DNA of 64,000 bases from Allohahella marinimesophila (GCF_039538005.1 NZ_BAABBO010000024.1:1-64000); one strand, 5' to 3'. Positions 17,782-26,117 are shown, counted from the stretch's first letter. A program made the numbers and translations. Notes: generated by a model from the sequence alone, not told the origin.

Positions 17782-18207
17782 ATGCATGACAACAGGCTTA
17801 CTACGGCCGCATTGGCCTTCACCTTGCTAGCCACGCCAGCAGCTTTCGCTGAGCAGAATCAGGAGGCGAAAGCCCAGCCATCTGCTATGTCGGAATCGAC
17901 GGAACGGACTAGTCCTGTGCCGAGTCTTCCCGACCTGCAAGGGCATCCAAGTCTTCAGAGTGGCACCAGCCGGGTCACCACACAAGAGATTTTCCAGCGT
18001 CTCGATACAGATGGGGACGGGAATCTTACAGAGGAGGAGTTGAGCATCTACGGCAGTCCGGCCGCCGGGCAGGGCGATGCGCCAAAAGATCCAGCGACCG
18101 CGCAGCAGCTGCTGGAGACTTATGATACCAATCAGGATGGCCAGGTGATCTTTCAGGAAGTCGAAGATGTGCATAACACTTTCGAACGGCAGAGAAACAA
18201 CCAGTAA
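17782..18207 (+). CDS. exported EF-hand calcium-binding protein
   Basis: 141 residues. A signal peptide (MHDNRLTTAALAFTLLATPAAFA) directs it to the periplasm or outside. After a Pro/Ser-rich linker, two EF-hand loops are intact: residues 75-86 (DTDGDGNLTEEE) and 115-126 (DTNQDGQVIFQE), each with Asp at 1, Asp or Asn at 3, Asp at 5 and Glu at 12. A calcium-binding pair is therefore likely. The ATG at 17782 was chosen because the signal peptide begins there and AGAGGA lies 11 bases upstream; the open frame reaches back to 17542 but runs through the structured leader. Partner and role are unknown; no secretion or calcium genes adjoin it. Confidence 0.85.
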   Translation: MHDNRLTTAALAFTLLATPAAFAEQNQEAKAQPSAMSESTERTSPVPSLPDLQGHPSLQSGTSRVTTQEIFQRLDTDGDGNLTEEELSIYGSPAAGQGDAPKDPATAQQLLETYDTNQDGQVIFQEVEDVHNTFERQRNNQ

Positions 18208-18221
18208 GCCGAACAGGAACG

Positions 18222-18259
18222 AAAAAAGCCGCCAGTGTCCCTTGTGACAATGGCGGCTT
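18222..18259 (-). terminator. intrinsic terminator after nrdJb
   Basis: A perfect nine-pair stem (AAGCCGCCA 18226-18234 with TGGCGGCTT 18251-18259) is followed on the minus strand by a T run (A run at 18222-18227 on the plus strand). It ends the nrdJa-nrdJb transcript 20 bases after its stop and can also stop transcripts from the convergent EF-hand gene. Confidence 0.85.
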
Positions 18260-18279
18260 CTGTATGCCTGCGCTTTACT

Positions 18280-18990
18280 TCAACCGCACTTGCTGTCGCC
18301 GCAGTTGAGGCAGGTCAGGCAGCCGTCAAGCATGACGACCGACTTCTGCATGCACTTCTTGCAGCTGATGGCGCTGGGTGGAAAGCTGCCTTCAGCTCCA
18401 CCTGACTCGCCATGAACCGCTTCATAAGCCGCACGTTTCTCCTCTACCAACTTGCGCTGCTCAGGGCTGAGCTTGTCCGACTTGATGATGCCGAGGAACA
18501 TCAGGTGCTTCTCAATCACTGAACCGATCTCGGCAACGAGTGAAGGCACGAAGATGCCACCCTTCTTGTAATACCCGCCATTCGGATCGTAGACCGACAG
18601 CAGCTCTTCAAGCAGGAAAGTGATATCCCCACCTTTCCTGAACACTGCTGAGATAACCCGTGTCAGCGCAATGACCCACTGGAAATGTTCCATCGACTTT
18701 GAATTGATGAAGATTTCATAGGGCTGGCGGCTCTCATGATCGGTGCCTTCGTTCAACAGAATATCGTTGATCGTGATGTAGAAAGCGTGCTCCGAAACCG
18801 GCGGCTTGATCTTGTAGGTGCTGCCCAGAAGAAACTCAGGCCGCTCTATGGTTTCGTTCATCTCCACCGGCTGCTTCGCGGCGTGAGCCGCTGCTTCTGC
18901 GACCACTTCACTCTCGGGCCGCGGCTTGTGCACGGCGTAGCTGACGATTTTCTTTTCTATCTTCACCGGCTTCATTGGCTTCGTAGACAT
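18280..18990 (-). CDS. nrdJb: NrdJb, C-terminal subunit of split class II ribonucleotide reductase
   Basis: 236 residues. It carries a TSCPD-type domain (about 90-180: FINSKSMEHFQWVIALTRVIS, then ITFLLEELLSVYDPNGGYY) and a Cys-rich tail with CKKC, CLTC and CGDSKCG, the thiols that reduce the active site after each turnover and probably bind zinc. In unsplit class II enzymes this module is the C-terminal end of the same chain; here it is its own gene 19 bases after nrdJa. The split is the arrangement known from Pseudomonas aeruginosa nrdJa/nrdJb. The ATG at 18990 has GGAGG eight bases upstream; the frame extending to 19023 would overlap nrdJa and lacks such a site. Confidence 0.93.
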   Translation of the reverse strand: MSTKPMKPVKIEKKIVSYAVHKPRPESEVVAEAAAHAAKQPVEMNETIERPEFLLGSTYKIKPPVSEHAFYITINDILLNEGTDHESRQPYEIFINSKSMEHFQWVIALTRVISAVFRKGGDITFLLEELLSVYDPNGGYYKKGGIFVPSLVAEIGSVIEKHLMFLGIIKSDKLSPEQRKLVEEKRAAYEAVHGESGGAEGSFPPSAISCKKCMQKSVVMLDGCLTCLNCGDSKCG

Positions 18991-19009
18991 GTTCACGTCC
19001 TCCTGCGCT

Positions 19010-21148
19010 TTAGTACTTTCCATAGGTGCCTTCCTTCAGCGCATCAAACAGATTTGCCGCGGTATGCACTTCGCCGTCATATTCGACGCGCTCATTACCT
19101 TTCAGCGTCACCTTCGTGCCGTCGTCCAGCATGAATTCATACAGCGTCTTCTCGAGATCCGACTCTTTCACAAGTACGCCCTGGAATGCTTCGGGGTTGA
19201 AACGGAATGTAGTGCATCCCTTCAGCCCCTTGTCGTAGGCATACATGTAGATGTCCTTGAAGCTGTCGTAGGCGAAATCGGTTGGCACGTTAGCTGTTTT
19301 CGAGATCGATGAATCCACCCACTTCTGTGCCGCAGCCTGAATGTCGACATGCTGGGTCGGCGTGACTTCATCGCTCACAGTGAAGTAATCGGGCAGCGTC
19401 GCTTCTGGATCTTCCGCATAGGGCATGGCCTTGGGGTTAACCAGGTGTCGATAAGCCAGGAGCTCGTAAGAGAAGACGTCGACCTTCTCCTTGGTCTTCT
19501 TGCCCTCACGAATGATATTGCGCGAATAGTGGTGCGCAAAGCTCGGCTCGATGCCGTTGCTCGCATTGTTCGCCAGCGACAGCGAAATCGTTCCCGTTGG
19601 CGCGATGGACGTGTGGTGGGTAAACCGTGCGCCTTCCTTCGCCAGCGACTCCACAAGCTCGGCATCGACTTCAGCTACACGCTGCATATAACGGCTGTAC
19701 TTGGCGAGCAGGACCTTGCCCAGCACCTTGTCGCCGACCTTGAAGCCGTCCTTCTTCATTTCGGGACGCTGCAGCAACATCTCCTTCGTGACTTTGAAGG
19801 TCTCGTTCATGATGGGCGCAGGACCCTTTTCCCGAGCGAGCTCCAGACCCTGGCGCCAGCCTTCGAGCGCCATTTCGCGGTTAACCACCTCGGTAAACTC
19901 GACCGACTCAGGTGAACCGTAAGGCATTCTCAGCATGGCCAGTGTGGAGCCGAGCCCCAGAATGCCCATGCCGTGCCGACGCTTCGAGGTGATCTCGTCG
20001 CGCTGGCCTTCTAGGGGCAGACCATTGATTTCAACAACGTTATCGAGCATGCGAGTGAATACACCCACCACCTTGCGGTATCTCTCAAAGTTGAATCGGG
20101 CGTGTTCAGTGAAGGGCAGCTCGACAAACTGCGTCAGGTTTACGGAGCCCAACAGACAGCTGCCATATGGCGGCAAGGGTTGTTCGCCACAGGGGTTGGT
20201 AGCCCTGATATTCTCGCAGAACCAGTTGTTGTTCATCTCGTTGACCTTGTCGATCAGGATGAACCCTGGCTCGGCAAAGTCATAGGTCGATGACATGATG
20301 GCATCCCAGATGGCCCGTGCCTTGACGGTCTGGTAGATGCGGCAGGCTACACGTCCGGTTTCGTCGGCGATGAAGCCTTCCTTGATCGGGAAGCTGCGGT
20401 AGAGGAAGTTATCCTTGTCGCTGAGGTCAAGGCCGTCAGCTTCAGCTTCCTTGCGTGTGACAGGGAAGGACAGTTTCCAGTCAGTATCGTTCTTCACTGC
20501 CAGGATGAAGTCTTCGGTGACCAGCAGCGACAGGTTGAACTGACGCAGACGGCCGTCTTCTCGTTTGGCGCGGATGAACTCGAACACGTCAGGATGATGC
20601 ACGTCGAATGTCGCCATCTGAGCACCGCGACGCCCACCAGCTGAAGACACCGTAAAGCACATCTTGTCGAAGATATCCATGAAGGACAGGGGCCCGGAAG
20701 TCTTGGCACCCGCACCAGCCACGTAAGCGCCGCGCGGTCGCAGGGTGGAGAATTCATAGCCAATACCGCAGCCAGCCTTCAGTGTCAGGCCTGCTTCATG
20801 GTTCTTCAGCAGAATGTCATCCATGGAGTCATGGATGGAGCCTGAAACGGTGCAATTGATCGTCGAAGTCGCTGGCTTGTGTGCTTCCGCACCGGCATTC
20901 GAAATAATGCGTCCAGCCGGAATGGCGCCGTTCTGCAGTGCCCAGACAAAACTCTTGAACACTTCGGGACGGATCTTCGCGTCTTCGACGCTGGCGAGTG
21001 ACTGCGCCACTCGCTGATAGGTGTCCTGGATGCTTGCATCGACAGGCTCACCGGCTTTGGTTCTGAGCTGGTATTTCGTGCTCCAGATGTCTGCGGAAGC
21101 GGCTTGCATTTCTATTGGAGAAACGAGTTGTTGAACTTTGGCGTTCAT
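19010..21148 (-). CDS. nrdJa: NrdJa, catalytic subunit of split adenosylcobalamin-dependent (class II) ribonucleotide reductase
   Basis: 712 residues. It reduces ribonucleotides to deoxyribonucleotides using adenosylcobalamin, so it works with or without oxygen. Cys99 in STINCTVS is one of the redox pair, and NPCGE (Cys320 radical site, Glu322) is the catalytic loop. Glycine-rich LKAGCGIGYEFSTLRPRGA and SSAGGRRGAQMATFDVHHPD are typical of class II. No ATP-cone is visible at the N-terminus. The redox tail is missing from this chain and supplied by nrdJb. Control is likely by NrdR (palindrome at 21333-21346) and perhaps by the folded leader at 21233-21319. The start codon has no strong ribosome site (GAGGGG about eight bases before ATG). 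Confidence 0.95.
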   Translation of the reverse strand: MNAKVQQLVSPIEMQAASADIWSTKYQLRTKAGEPVDASIQDTYQRVAQSLASVEDAKIRPEVFKSFVWALQNGAIPAGRIISNAGAEAHKPATSTINCTVSGSIHDSMDDILLKNHEAGLTLKAGCGIGYEFSTLRPRGAYVAGAGAKTSGPLSFMDIFDKMCFTVSSAGGRRGAQMATFDVHHPDVFEFIRAKREDGRLRQFNLSLLVTEDFILAVKNDTDWKLSFPVTRKEAEADGLDLSDKDNFLYRSFPIKEGFIADETGRVACRIYQTVKARAIWDAIMSSTYDFAEPGFILIDKVNEMNNNWFCENIRATNPCGEQPLPPYGSCLLGSVNLTQFVELPFTEHARFNFERYRKVVGVFTRMLDNVVEINGLPLEGQRDEITSKRRHGMGILGLGSTLAMLRMPYGSPESVEFTEVVNREMALEGWRQGLELAREKGPAPIMNETFKVTKEMLLQRPEMKKDGFKVGDKVLGKVLLAKYSRYMQRVAEVDAELVESLAKEGARFTHHTSIAPTGTISLSLANNASNGIEPSFAHHYSRNIIREGKKTKEKVDVFSYELLAYRHLVNPKAMPYAEDPEATLPDYFTVSDEVTPTQHVDIQAAAQKWVDSSISKTANVPTDFAYDSFKDIYMYAYDKGLKGCTTFRFNPEAFQGVLVKESDLEKTLYEFMLDDGTKVTLKGNERVEYDGEVHTAANLFDALKEGTYGKY

Positions 21149-21232
21149 TGATACCCCTCAGGCTGATCTTATTGGTATGTCCACCACGCGGGGCTGATCC
21201 ACGGCGTCGGCGGTGCAAACAATGCGCTTGGT

Positions 21233-21319
21233 AATGACCTAAACAGCAGGCAAAAGCAGGCCGAAGCCGGTGCTCACGCTAATGAGCTGACCGGCTTAAC
21301 TAACTAGATATGGGTCATT
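21233..21319 (-). ncRNA. structured leader of nrdJab (candidate cis-regulatory RNA)
   Basis: On the minus strand the leader starts near a TATACT -10 and folds as a closed unit: AATGACC (21319-21313) pairs with GGTCATT (21239-21233) over seven bases and encloses a hairpin whose arms are AAGCCGGT and ACCGGCTT (21296-21289 and 21270-21263) with an inner GCTCA/TGAGC stem and a two-base bulge. A direct repeat of GCAGGC flanking AAAA follows inside the closing stem. Its end is 84 bases before the nrdJa start. A candidate motif called 'nrdJ RNA' has been described upstream of nrdJ genes, as I recall; I cannot confirm membership. No cobalamin-riboswitch B12 box was seen. Confidence 0.5.
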
Positions 21320-21346
21320 GGTGGGAAGTATAACACTATATAGTGT
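21301..21346 (-). promoter_or_regulatory. NrdR box pair at the nrdJ promoter
   Basis: ACACTATATAGTGT at 21333-21346 is a perfect palindrome and a close match to the NrdR box. A weaker copy at 21301-21314 (8 of 14 identical) lies 32 bases centre to centre, the spacing expected for NrdR pairs. A -10-like TATACT on the minus strand (21332-21327) directly abuts the strong box. NrdR represses ribonucleotide reductase genes when dATP is plentiful. Confidence 0.75.
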
Positions 21347-21360
21347 GATGAAAAGCGATT

Positions 21361-22422
21361 TCAGGCGTTTTTTTCAGCGCCTATCCCAGGCTGCGATACT
21401 TCGTCATTCCGACTGCGAAAACCGTCTGCAACTCGCTGTTTTACCTTGTCCTGTTCGACGAGCCAGGCGATACAGGCCTTCAGGGTCTGCTGGGCAGAGC
21501 GCGGCTGAAATCCAAAAGTAGCATAGGTTCGGCTCGTGTCGTACCACGCATAGCGTTCCACGACTTCGTGAACCAGATCCTGAGTAAAAGGCGGCGTAAG
21601 ATGCAACAGACGGCAGATCATTTCAATAGCCTTGGCAGCCACCAGCGTCAGCTTTCTGCCGGTAGGCAAGTGTAAGGGCCTGTTACCGGTCAGCGTCTTG
21701 AGCATCCGGCCCAATTCGATGACCTCGATGTTCTCGCCCCCTACTATATAACGACTGCCTGGCTCGCCCTTCGTCAATGCTTCGACGTGAGCTCTGGCAA
21801 CGTCACGAACATCCACGATATTCATGCCGCCTTTATAGGTCTGGCCGCGTCCATTGAGAAGGTCCATCACCAGACCGTTCGAAGGCGTGATCCGGTAATC
21901 GCCAGGGCCGAGCACGATGGCGGGGCAGAGCACGATGAGTTCAACGCCGCTTTCGGCTGCCAGTTTCTGCGCCTGACGCTCACTCTGCGTCTTGGCAACG
22001 TAGTAAGGATTCTGCGCATCGTCATTCCAGTCATCCGCCGTACGCATCTCGTCAGGACTATAACCGAAGCCGATCGATGCCACAGAGCTCGTGTACACCA
22101 CCCGTTTGATAGCAAGTTCCGCTGCGACCTCAAGAACGTTTCGGGCACCGGTGACGGCTGGTTCGACGATTTCCTCGGCGGTTTTCGCAATCGTCTTGTA
22201 GACCGCTGCCAGATGAATGATGGCCTCACAGCCCTCTGCGGCCTTTTTCACCGCCGACTTGTCCTTGATGTCGCCGTGAATGATTTCGATTTCGCTGGCC
22301 CGTACGCCACGAAGATCCGAGCTCTTCCTGGCCAGCGCACGAACGCCGTGGTTAATGTTCAGTAACTGATCGACAACGTGACCACCAATATGGCCGCTGG
22401 CACCTGTAACGAGTACTTTCAT
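21361..22422 (-). CDS. extended SDR, NAD-dependent epimerase/dehydratase (HpnA-like)
   Basis: 353 residues. The N-terminal TGASGHIGGHV (about 6-16) binds NAD(P); Ser-Ser-Val in VVYTSSVASIGFG and the YxxxK pair in NPYYVAKTQSE form the catalytic set. Later segments (NIVDVRDVARAHVEALTKGEPGSRYIVGGEN) resemble the hopanoid-associated sugar epimerase HpnA and dihydroflavonol-reductase-like enzymes. No squalene-hopene cyclase or other hopanoid gene is nearby, so the substrate is open. The ATG at 22422 begins at MKVLVTGASG; the longer frame to 22467 adds residues not seen in the family. It lies upstream of, and reads toward, the nrdJ promoter on the same strand, with no clear terminator between. Confidence 0.82.
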   Translation of the reverse strand: MKVLVTGASGHIGGHVVDQLLNINHGVRALARKSSDLRGVRASEIEIIHGDIKDKSAVKKAAEGCEAIIHLAAVYKTIAKTAEEIVEPAVTGARNVLEVAAELAIKRVVYTSSVASIGFGYSPDEMRTADDWNDDAQNPYYVAKTQSERQAQKLAAESGVELIVLCPAIVLGPGDYRITPSNGLVMDLLNGRGQTYKGGMNIVDVRDVARAHVEALTKGEPGSRYIVGGENIEVIELGRMLKTLTGNRPLHLPTGRKLTLVAAKAIEMICRLLHLTPPFTQDLVHEVVERYAWYDTSRTYATFGFQPRSAQQTLKACIAWLVEQDKVKQRVADGFRSRNDEVSQPGIGAEKNA

Positions 22423-22563
22423 TTCGGTCGAAGCTCCCTGACCCAAGAATTTTGAATGCGCAATCATACGGCCTTATGCTCGCTATCAAAAGGAAGGTTT
22501 TGATCTAGACTTGGGAGACAGTTGCCGGAAATCCCGGTCCAGGTATTCGAATGGTAGCGTCCT

Positions 22564-23493
22564 ATGTCCAGCATCCTCGACTCAGTTGATCAACGTACCA
22601 AACTGGTGGGCGAGAACCGCCTCGAGCTCCTGCTCTTCAAACTCGGAGCCAATCAGATTTTCGCCCTGAACGTGTTCAAGGTCCAGGAAGTCCAGAAGCT
22701 TCCGAATCTCACGCAGATGCCGAAGCGGCATCCGTCGGTCATCGGCGTCAGCACCATTCGCCAGCAGACCGTGCCGGTCATCGACCTGTCCCTGGCCATC
22801 GGGCTTGGCCCGACGCCGCGCTCGAAGGATGCGACTATCATCGTTACTGAATACAATCGATCGGTCCAGGCCTTCCTGGTAGCGAGTGTCGACCGCATCG
22901 TCAACATGACCTGGCAGGAGATCATGTCTCCGCCGAAGAATGCTGGCTCTGCGCACTACGTTACGGCAATCACCAAACATAATGACAAGCTGGTCGAGAT
23001 CATCGATGTCGAACGGGTTCTGGCCGACATCCTGCCCTACGACACGGAAATCAAGGATCAGCAGCTCACCACCGAGGTGAAGGCGCAGGCAGGAGGCAGG
23101 GAAGTGCTGCTGGTAGATGATTCCCCGGTCGCGATAGCACAGGCAAAATCCACGCTGTCACAGGTTGGTCTCGTCGTGCATACGGCTGTCAACGGGCTAC
23201 TGGCCCTGCAAAAGCTGCAGGCGTGGGCAGATGAGGGCATCGATCTCAATGAGAAGCTGCTCATGGTCATCACTGATGCTGAAATGCCGGCTATGGACGG
23301 CTATCGCCTGACGACGGAAATACGCAATGACAGCCGCATGAAGGATCTCTATATTGTGCTGCATACTTCGCTCAGCGGTAACTTCAACAAGGCCATGGTG
23401 GCCAAGGTTGGCTGCAACGCTTTCCTGAGTAAATTCCAGCCGGACGAGTTGGCCAGGGCGGTCAAGGCGAGGCTGGACTCAGAGGCGCAGTGA
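22564..23493 (+). CDS. cheV: CheV-like chemotaxis coupling protein (CheW + receiver)
   Basis: 309 residues. A CheW-type domain fills residues 15-160 (LLLFKLGANQIFALNVFKVQEV; VIGVSTIRQQTVPVIDL), and a response-regulator receiver follows from about 178 (VLLVDDSPVA) with phosphoacceptor Asp238 in VITDAEMPAMDGY, Thr in HTSLSG and Lys in FLSKF. CheV couples receptors to CheA and adapts by phosphorylation. No other chemotaxis or flagellar genes are in the window, as is common for cheV. The ATG lacks a strong ribosome site, but the family N-terminus (ILDSVDQRTKLVGENRLELLLF) fits this start. It is divergent from the SDR gene. Confidence 0.92.
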   Translation: MSSILDSVDQRTKLVGENRLELLLFKLGANQIFALNVFKVQEVQKLPNLTQMPKRHPSVIGVSTIRQQTVPVIDLSLAIGLGPTPRSKDATIIVTEYNRSVQAFLVASVDRIVNMTWQEIMSPPKNAGSAHYVTAITKHNDKLVEIIDVERVLADILPYDTEIKDQQLTTEVKAQAGGREVLLVDDSPVAIAQAKSTLSQVGLVVHTAVNGLLALQKLQAWADEGIDLNEKLLMVITDAEMPAMDGYRLTTEIRNDSRMKDLYIVLHTSLSGNFNKAMVAKVGCNAFLSKFQPDELARAVKARLDSEAQ

Positions 23494-23517
23494 TGACCAG
23501 GAGGTCTGTTCTTCTCA

Positions 23518-24429
23518 ATGCCTACGATTCAGTCACTCCACTGGTATCCGGTCAAATCCTGTGCCGGACTCAGTGTGGAGCAGCTTCGCTTCGGTAAATC
23601 CGGTCCCTGCCACGACCGTAGCTGGATGCTCGTCGATGACGACGCACGCTATCTCACAGCTCGAACACTGCCTCACATGCTCAGGTTGCTACCAGTCGTC
23701 AGGGATGGTCTGCTCCTGTTGCGTGTTCCGGTCGAGGGCAGTGCCCCCGAGCTCCTCGAGCTCGCAGCTCTGGACACTGATGCGCCTGCCAACCCCGTCC
23801 TGCTGGAGCCGCGCTCCCTGAGCAAGCAGCGGCTGGAGGTCAGCATATGGGGTGATAGCTGTGCAGCAGTCGTGGCTGACGACACGGTCAACACGATTCT
23901 CAGCAACTTTCTCGGTACCAGCGTCAGGCTGGTCTTCATGGCGGCAGACACAGTACGCCCGGTCGAGCAGGACTACATCGACCGTACAGCTTTGGCAGGC
24001 CAGACCTTTCAGGTCGGCTTTGCAGACGCCTATCAGGCACTTGTCATCGGCCAGGCTTCACTCGACATCCTGAATCAGAAAATGGCGCAGGCCTTACCGA
24101 TGTCCAGGTTCAGGCCCAATATAGTGGTTAGCGGATCGGAGCCTTTTGCCGAAGACAGTTGGCACCGCATCGAGTCGGACGGTGTTGTACTGTATGGCGT
24201 CAAGAAATGCAGCCGCTGCGCCATTACCACCGTCGATCCGGACACAGGCTCCCGTGGCAAGGAGCCGCTGAAAACACTGGCCACTTTCCGCCGGGGCGAG
24301 CGCGGCATCATGTTCGGACAGAACCTCGTCTACTCAACGCCATATGAAGACGGGCGCACGCAAACACTGGTGTGCGGTGCCGAGCTCAACGTGGTGTCGC
24401 ATCTGCCAGATTCGGGCGAGGGATATTGA
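23518..24429 (+). CDS. MOSC-domain protein (YcbX-like)
   Basis: 303 residues. The N-terminal MOSC beta-barrel (IQSLHWYPVKSCAGLSVEQLRFG, then HDRSWMLVDDD) precedes the MOSC domain (about 125-290) with the conserved cysteine in VKKCSRCAITTVDPDTG, which is expected to hold sulfurated molybdenum cofactor. The family includes YcbX and mARC-type reductases of N-hydroxylated compounds. It lacks the C-terminal ferredoxin domain of E. coli YcbX, so an external electron donor is needed. AGGAGG lies 13 bases before the ATG, a long spacing. It sits 24 bases after cheV and its stop directly abuts the next ATG, so the three genes may form an operon. Confidence 0.85.
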   Translation: MPTIQSLHWYPVKSCAGLSVEQLRFGKSGPCHDRSWMLVDDDARYLTARTLPHMLRLLPVVRDGLLLLRVPVEGSAPELLELAALDTDAPANPVLLEPRSLSKQRLEVSIWGDSCAAVVADDTVNTILSNFLGTSVRLVFMAADTVRPVEQDYIDRTALAGQTFQVGFADAYQALVIGQASLDILNQKMAQALPMSRFRPNIVVSGSEPFAEDSWHRIESDGVVLYGVKKCSRCAITTVDPDTGSRGKEPLKTLATFRRGERGIMFGQNLVYSTPYEDGRTQTLVCGAELNVVSHLPDSGEGY

Positions 24430-24909
24430 ATGGAGTGGTTCATCATCGCCTTTGCCCTGCTGGGGCCGATCGGCGCGCTTTACTGGCTGAAGCCCTCTCC
24501 AGCCAGGCGCATTCTGGAGCGCACCCGGGTGCTGGCTCAGCAGAAAGGCTTCCAGGTAAGGCTATTGCGAAAAGATGAAATCAGCAAGCGCTTCGACGTC
24601 GAACCTGACAGGCCGATCGTCGAATATACCTGGCGTGTTCGCGCGACAGATCCGGGAGGTGCCAATGCGCGGCAGGCAAAAACAGAGCCTGTACTGGTAA
24701 GCTTCATTAGGAAAGAGAGCGATACTGATCGGACGGCCATGCCAGACATTCTGTCCCAGTACGAGGTGGAGCGGGCGGTCTATGCCTTCACCCTCACGCC
24801 CACCAGAGCGGTGCTCATCTGGACGGAGCAGGTCACGCGCGAAAGAGCCGAGCCATTTCTGGACGAGCTCATTTCGCTGGTGAAACGGTCAGCCTCAGCT
24901 GGTCTTTGA
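24430..24909 (+). CDS. unrecognised protein with one N-terminal membrane helix
   Basis: 159 residues, not assigned to a family. The first 20 residues (MEWFIIAFALLGPIGALYWL) form a membrane anchor, followed by a basic cytoplasmic segment (KPSPARRILERTRVLAQQKG) and a soluble alpha/beta region with beta strands (VEYTWRVRA; EPVLVSFIRKE; VYAFTLTPTRAVLIWTEQV) and a C-terminal helix. It starts at the base after the MOSC stop, so it is translationally coupled to that gene. Its 3' end overlaps the convergent minus-strand gene by 15 bases. A role alongside the MOSC protein is possible but not shown. Confidence 0.7.
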   Translation: MEWFIIAFALLGPIGALYWLKPSPARRILERTRVLAQQKGFQVRLLRKDEISKRFDVEPDRPIVEYTWRVRATDPGGANARQAKTEPVLVSFIRKESDTDRTAMPDILSQYEVERAVYAFTLTPTRAVLIWTEQVTRERAEPFLDELISLVKRSASAGL

Positions 24910-25803
24910 CAGGCTTTCCAGCAGACCGTTCAACTTCTCGACAATCTTGTTCGAGTAGAGGTTGACTACGTACGACACATTGTTTTCGTTGTAGTTGATG
25001 TATGAACCTTTGATGAAGAACCAGCTGCTTTCGATCGACTTCAGCGCTTTGGTCGCTTCTGCATTGTTGCCGAGCGCAGCCTTGATGGCGTTCAGCTGTT
25101 TGTCGAAATTGACCGCCTGAACATCGATGGGCTCGTCCGTCTGCGCCCCCTGGAAAACCTGGGAAACGGTTGAGGCTGACCGGGCAGAGTATTTGGTCAT
25201 CATACTTTCCATGAGCAGCGTGGCTTCACGGAGTTGCTCGACCATCACATCCGGCTGATAGCTGGCAGCATCCATGGCACTGCGCTTGGCTGTCTCGGCA
25301 GCAGTGAGAAGATTCTGGTTCACCTGCGCCATATCGGCCACGAGACGTATATCGGAATACTGTCGCTCGATAAGATCTGCGATGTTGTCCTTCAGCAGTG
25401 CAGCATACTGTCCCTGTATCTCCGGAATGCGCAAGAGTTGCTCGCGTAGCTGGCCTTCCTCCAGGGTAGTGGCCATTTCATTGATCCTGCCCGTAGAACT
25501 GGCGAGGGCTTCGGCTCGCTCACTGACTAAGAGACGCTCATCCTTGTCGCCAGGAGCGATGCTGAAATTGTAATAGCTATTCATGACGAGGTTGCCATTG
25601 GAACGAACCTTGAATAGTGCGGATAGCAGCTCGGCGGCCTGCGCCTGATCCAGCGCGTGTGCTGGCAAGCTCGACAGCAGACCCACGACCAGTCCGTAGG
25701 CTAGCGCTCGCGGCAGAAGGCGGGCGGAGCGGAGCAGGCCGACAGGTCGCTTGTTTGATACGTCTATTGTGATGCTTGAGCTCGGCACAGTCTTCACCAG
25801 CAT
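24895..25803 (-). CDS. unrecognised exported alpha-helical protein
   Basis: 302 residues. The N-terminus has a basic region (LLRSARLLPR), a hydrophobic core (ALAYGLVVGLLSSLPAHA) and an AHA cleavage site, so it should be periplasmic. The rest looks almost fully helical with few Gly or Pro and heptad-like spacing (RLVADMAQVNQNLLTAAETAKRSAMDAAS; LREATLLMESMMTKYSARSAS), ending with a less helical Tyr/Asn-rich stretch (GSYINYNENNVSYVVNLYSN). This pattern recalls the periplasmic four-helix sensor domains of chemoreceptors or histidine kinases, but without any cytoplasmic part. GGGAG nine bases before the ATG supports the start. No homologue comes to mind. Confidence 0.72.
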   Translation of the reverse strand: MLVKTVPSSSITIDVSNKRPVGLLRSARLLPRALAYGLVVGLLSSLPAHALDQAQAAELLSALFKVRSNGNLVMNSYYNFSIAPGDKDERLLVSERAEALASSTGRINEMATTLEEGQLREQLLRIPEIQGQYAALLKDNIADLIERQYSDIRLVADMAQVNQNLLTAAETAKRSAMDAASYQPDVMVEQLREATLLMESMMTKYSARSASTVSQVFQGAQTDEPIDVQAVNFDKQLNAIKAALGNNAEATKALKSIESSWFFIKGSYINYNENNVSYVVNLYSNKIVEKLNGLLESLSKTS

Positions 25804-26117
25804 TCGTTTACACTCCCGTCTCTTCGTAAGGCGCTTGAATTCTATTTATTGCGATTTTGAACGATGTCAATTCAGTATAGCTGCTTTCCCAAACAGCACT
25901 AGCGCGGCCTGTAGCGGCTCGGACGACTTGATTAGTCGAGGCGACGGGGGCCGCTCCAGAAGCGCGAGCCATTCAGGGATCCTTCTGAAAGGTAAATAGA
26001 TTCAGAGTCTTAGTCAAAGGGCTTAAGCCGAATGACTTGGTATTCGAGATGGGCGTCGCGACTCAAGGCCAAGGAGAGTTGACTTTCCAGCCGATTTTAT
26101 CCATCTTAGCGCCCACC

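Noticed and set aside
21149..21320. Cobalamin riboswitch before nrdJa
   Set aside because: Expected because the enzyme uses adenosylcobalamin, but no B12-box-like core was found; the folded leader is reported only as an unnamed candidate.
25900..25980. tRNA or 6S RNA in the gap before fadB
   Set aside because: The stems do not form a cloverleaf or the long bulged rod of 6S RNA, and no conserved tRNA words such as GGTTCGAATC were found.
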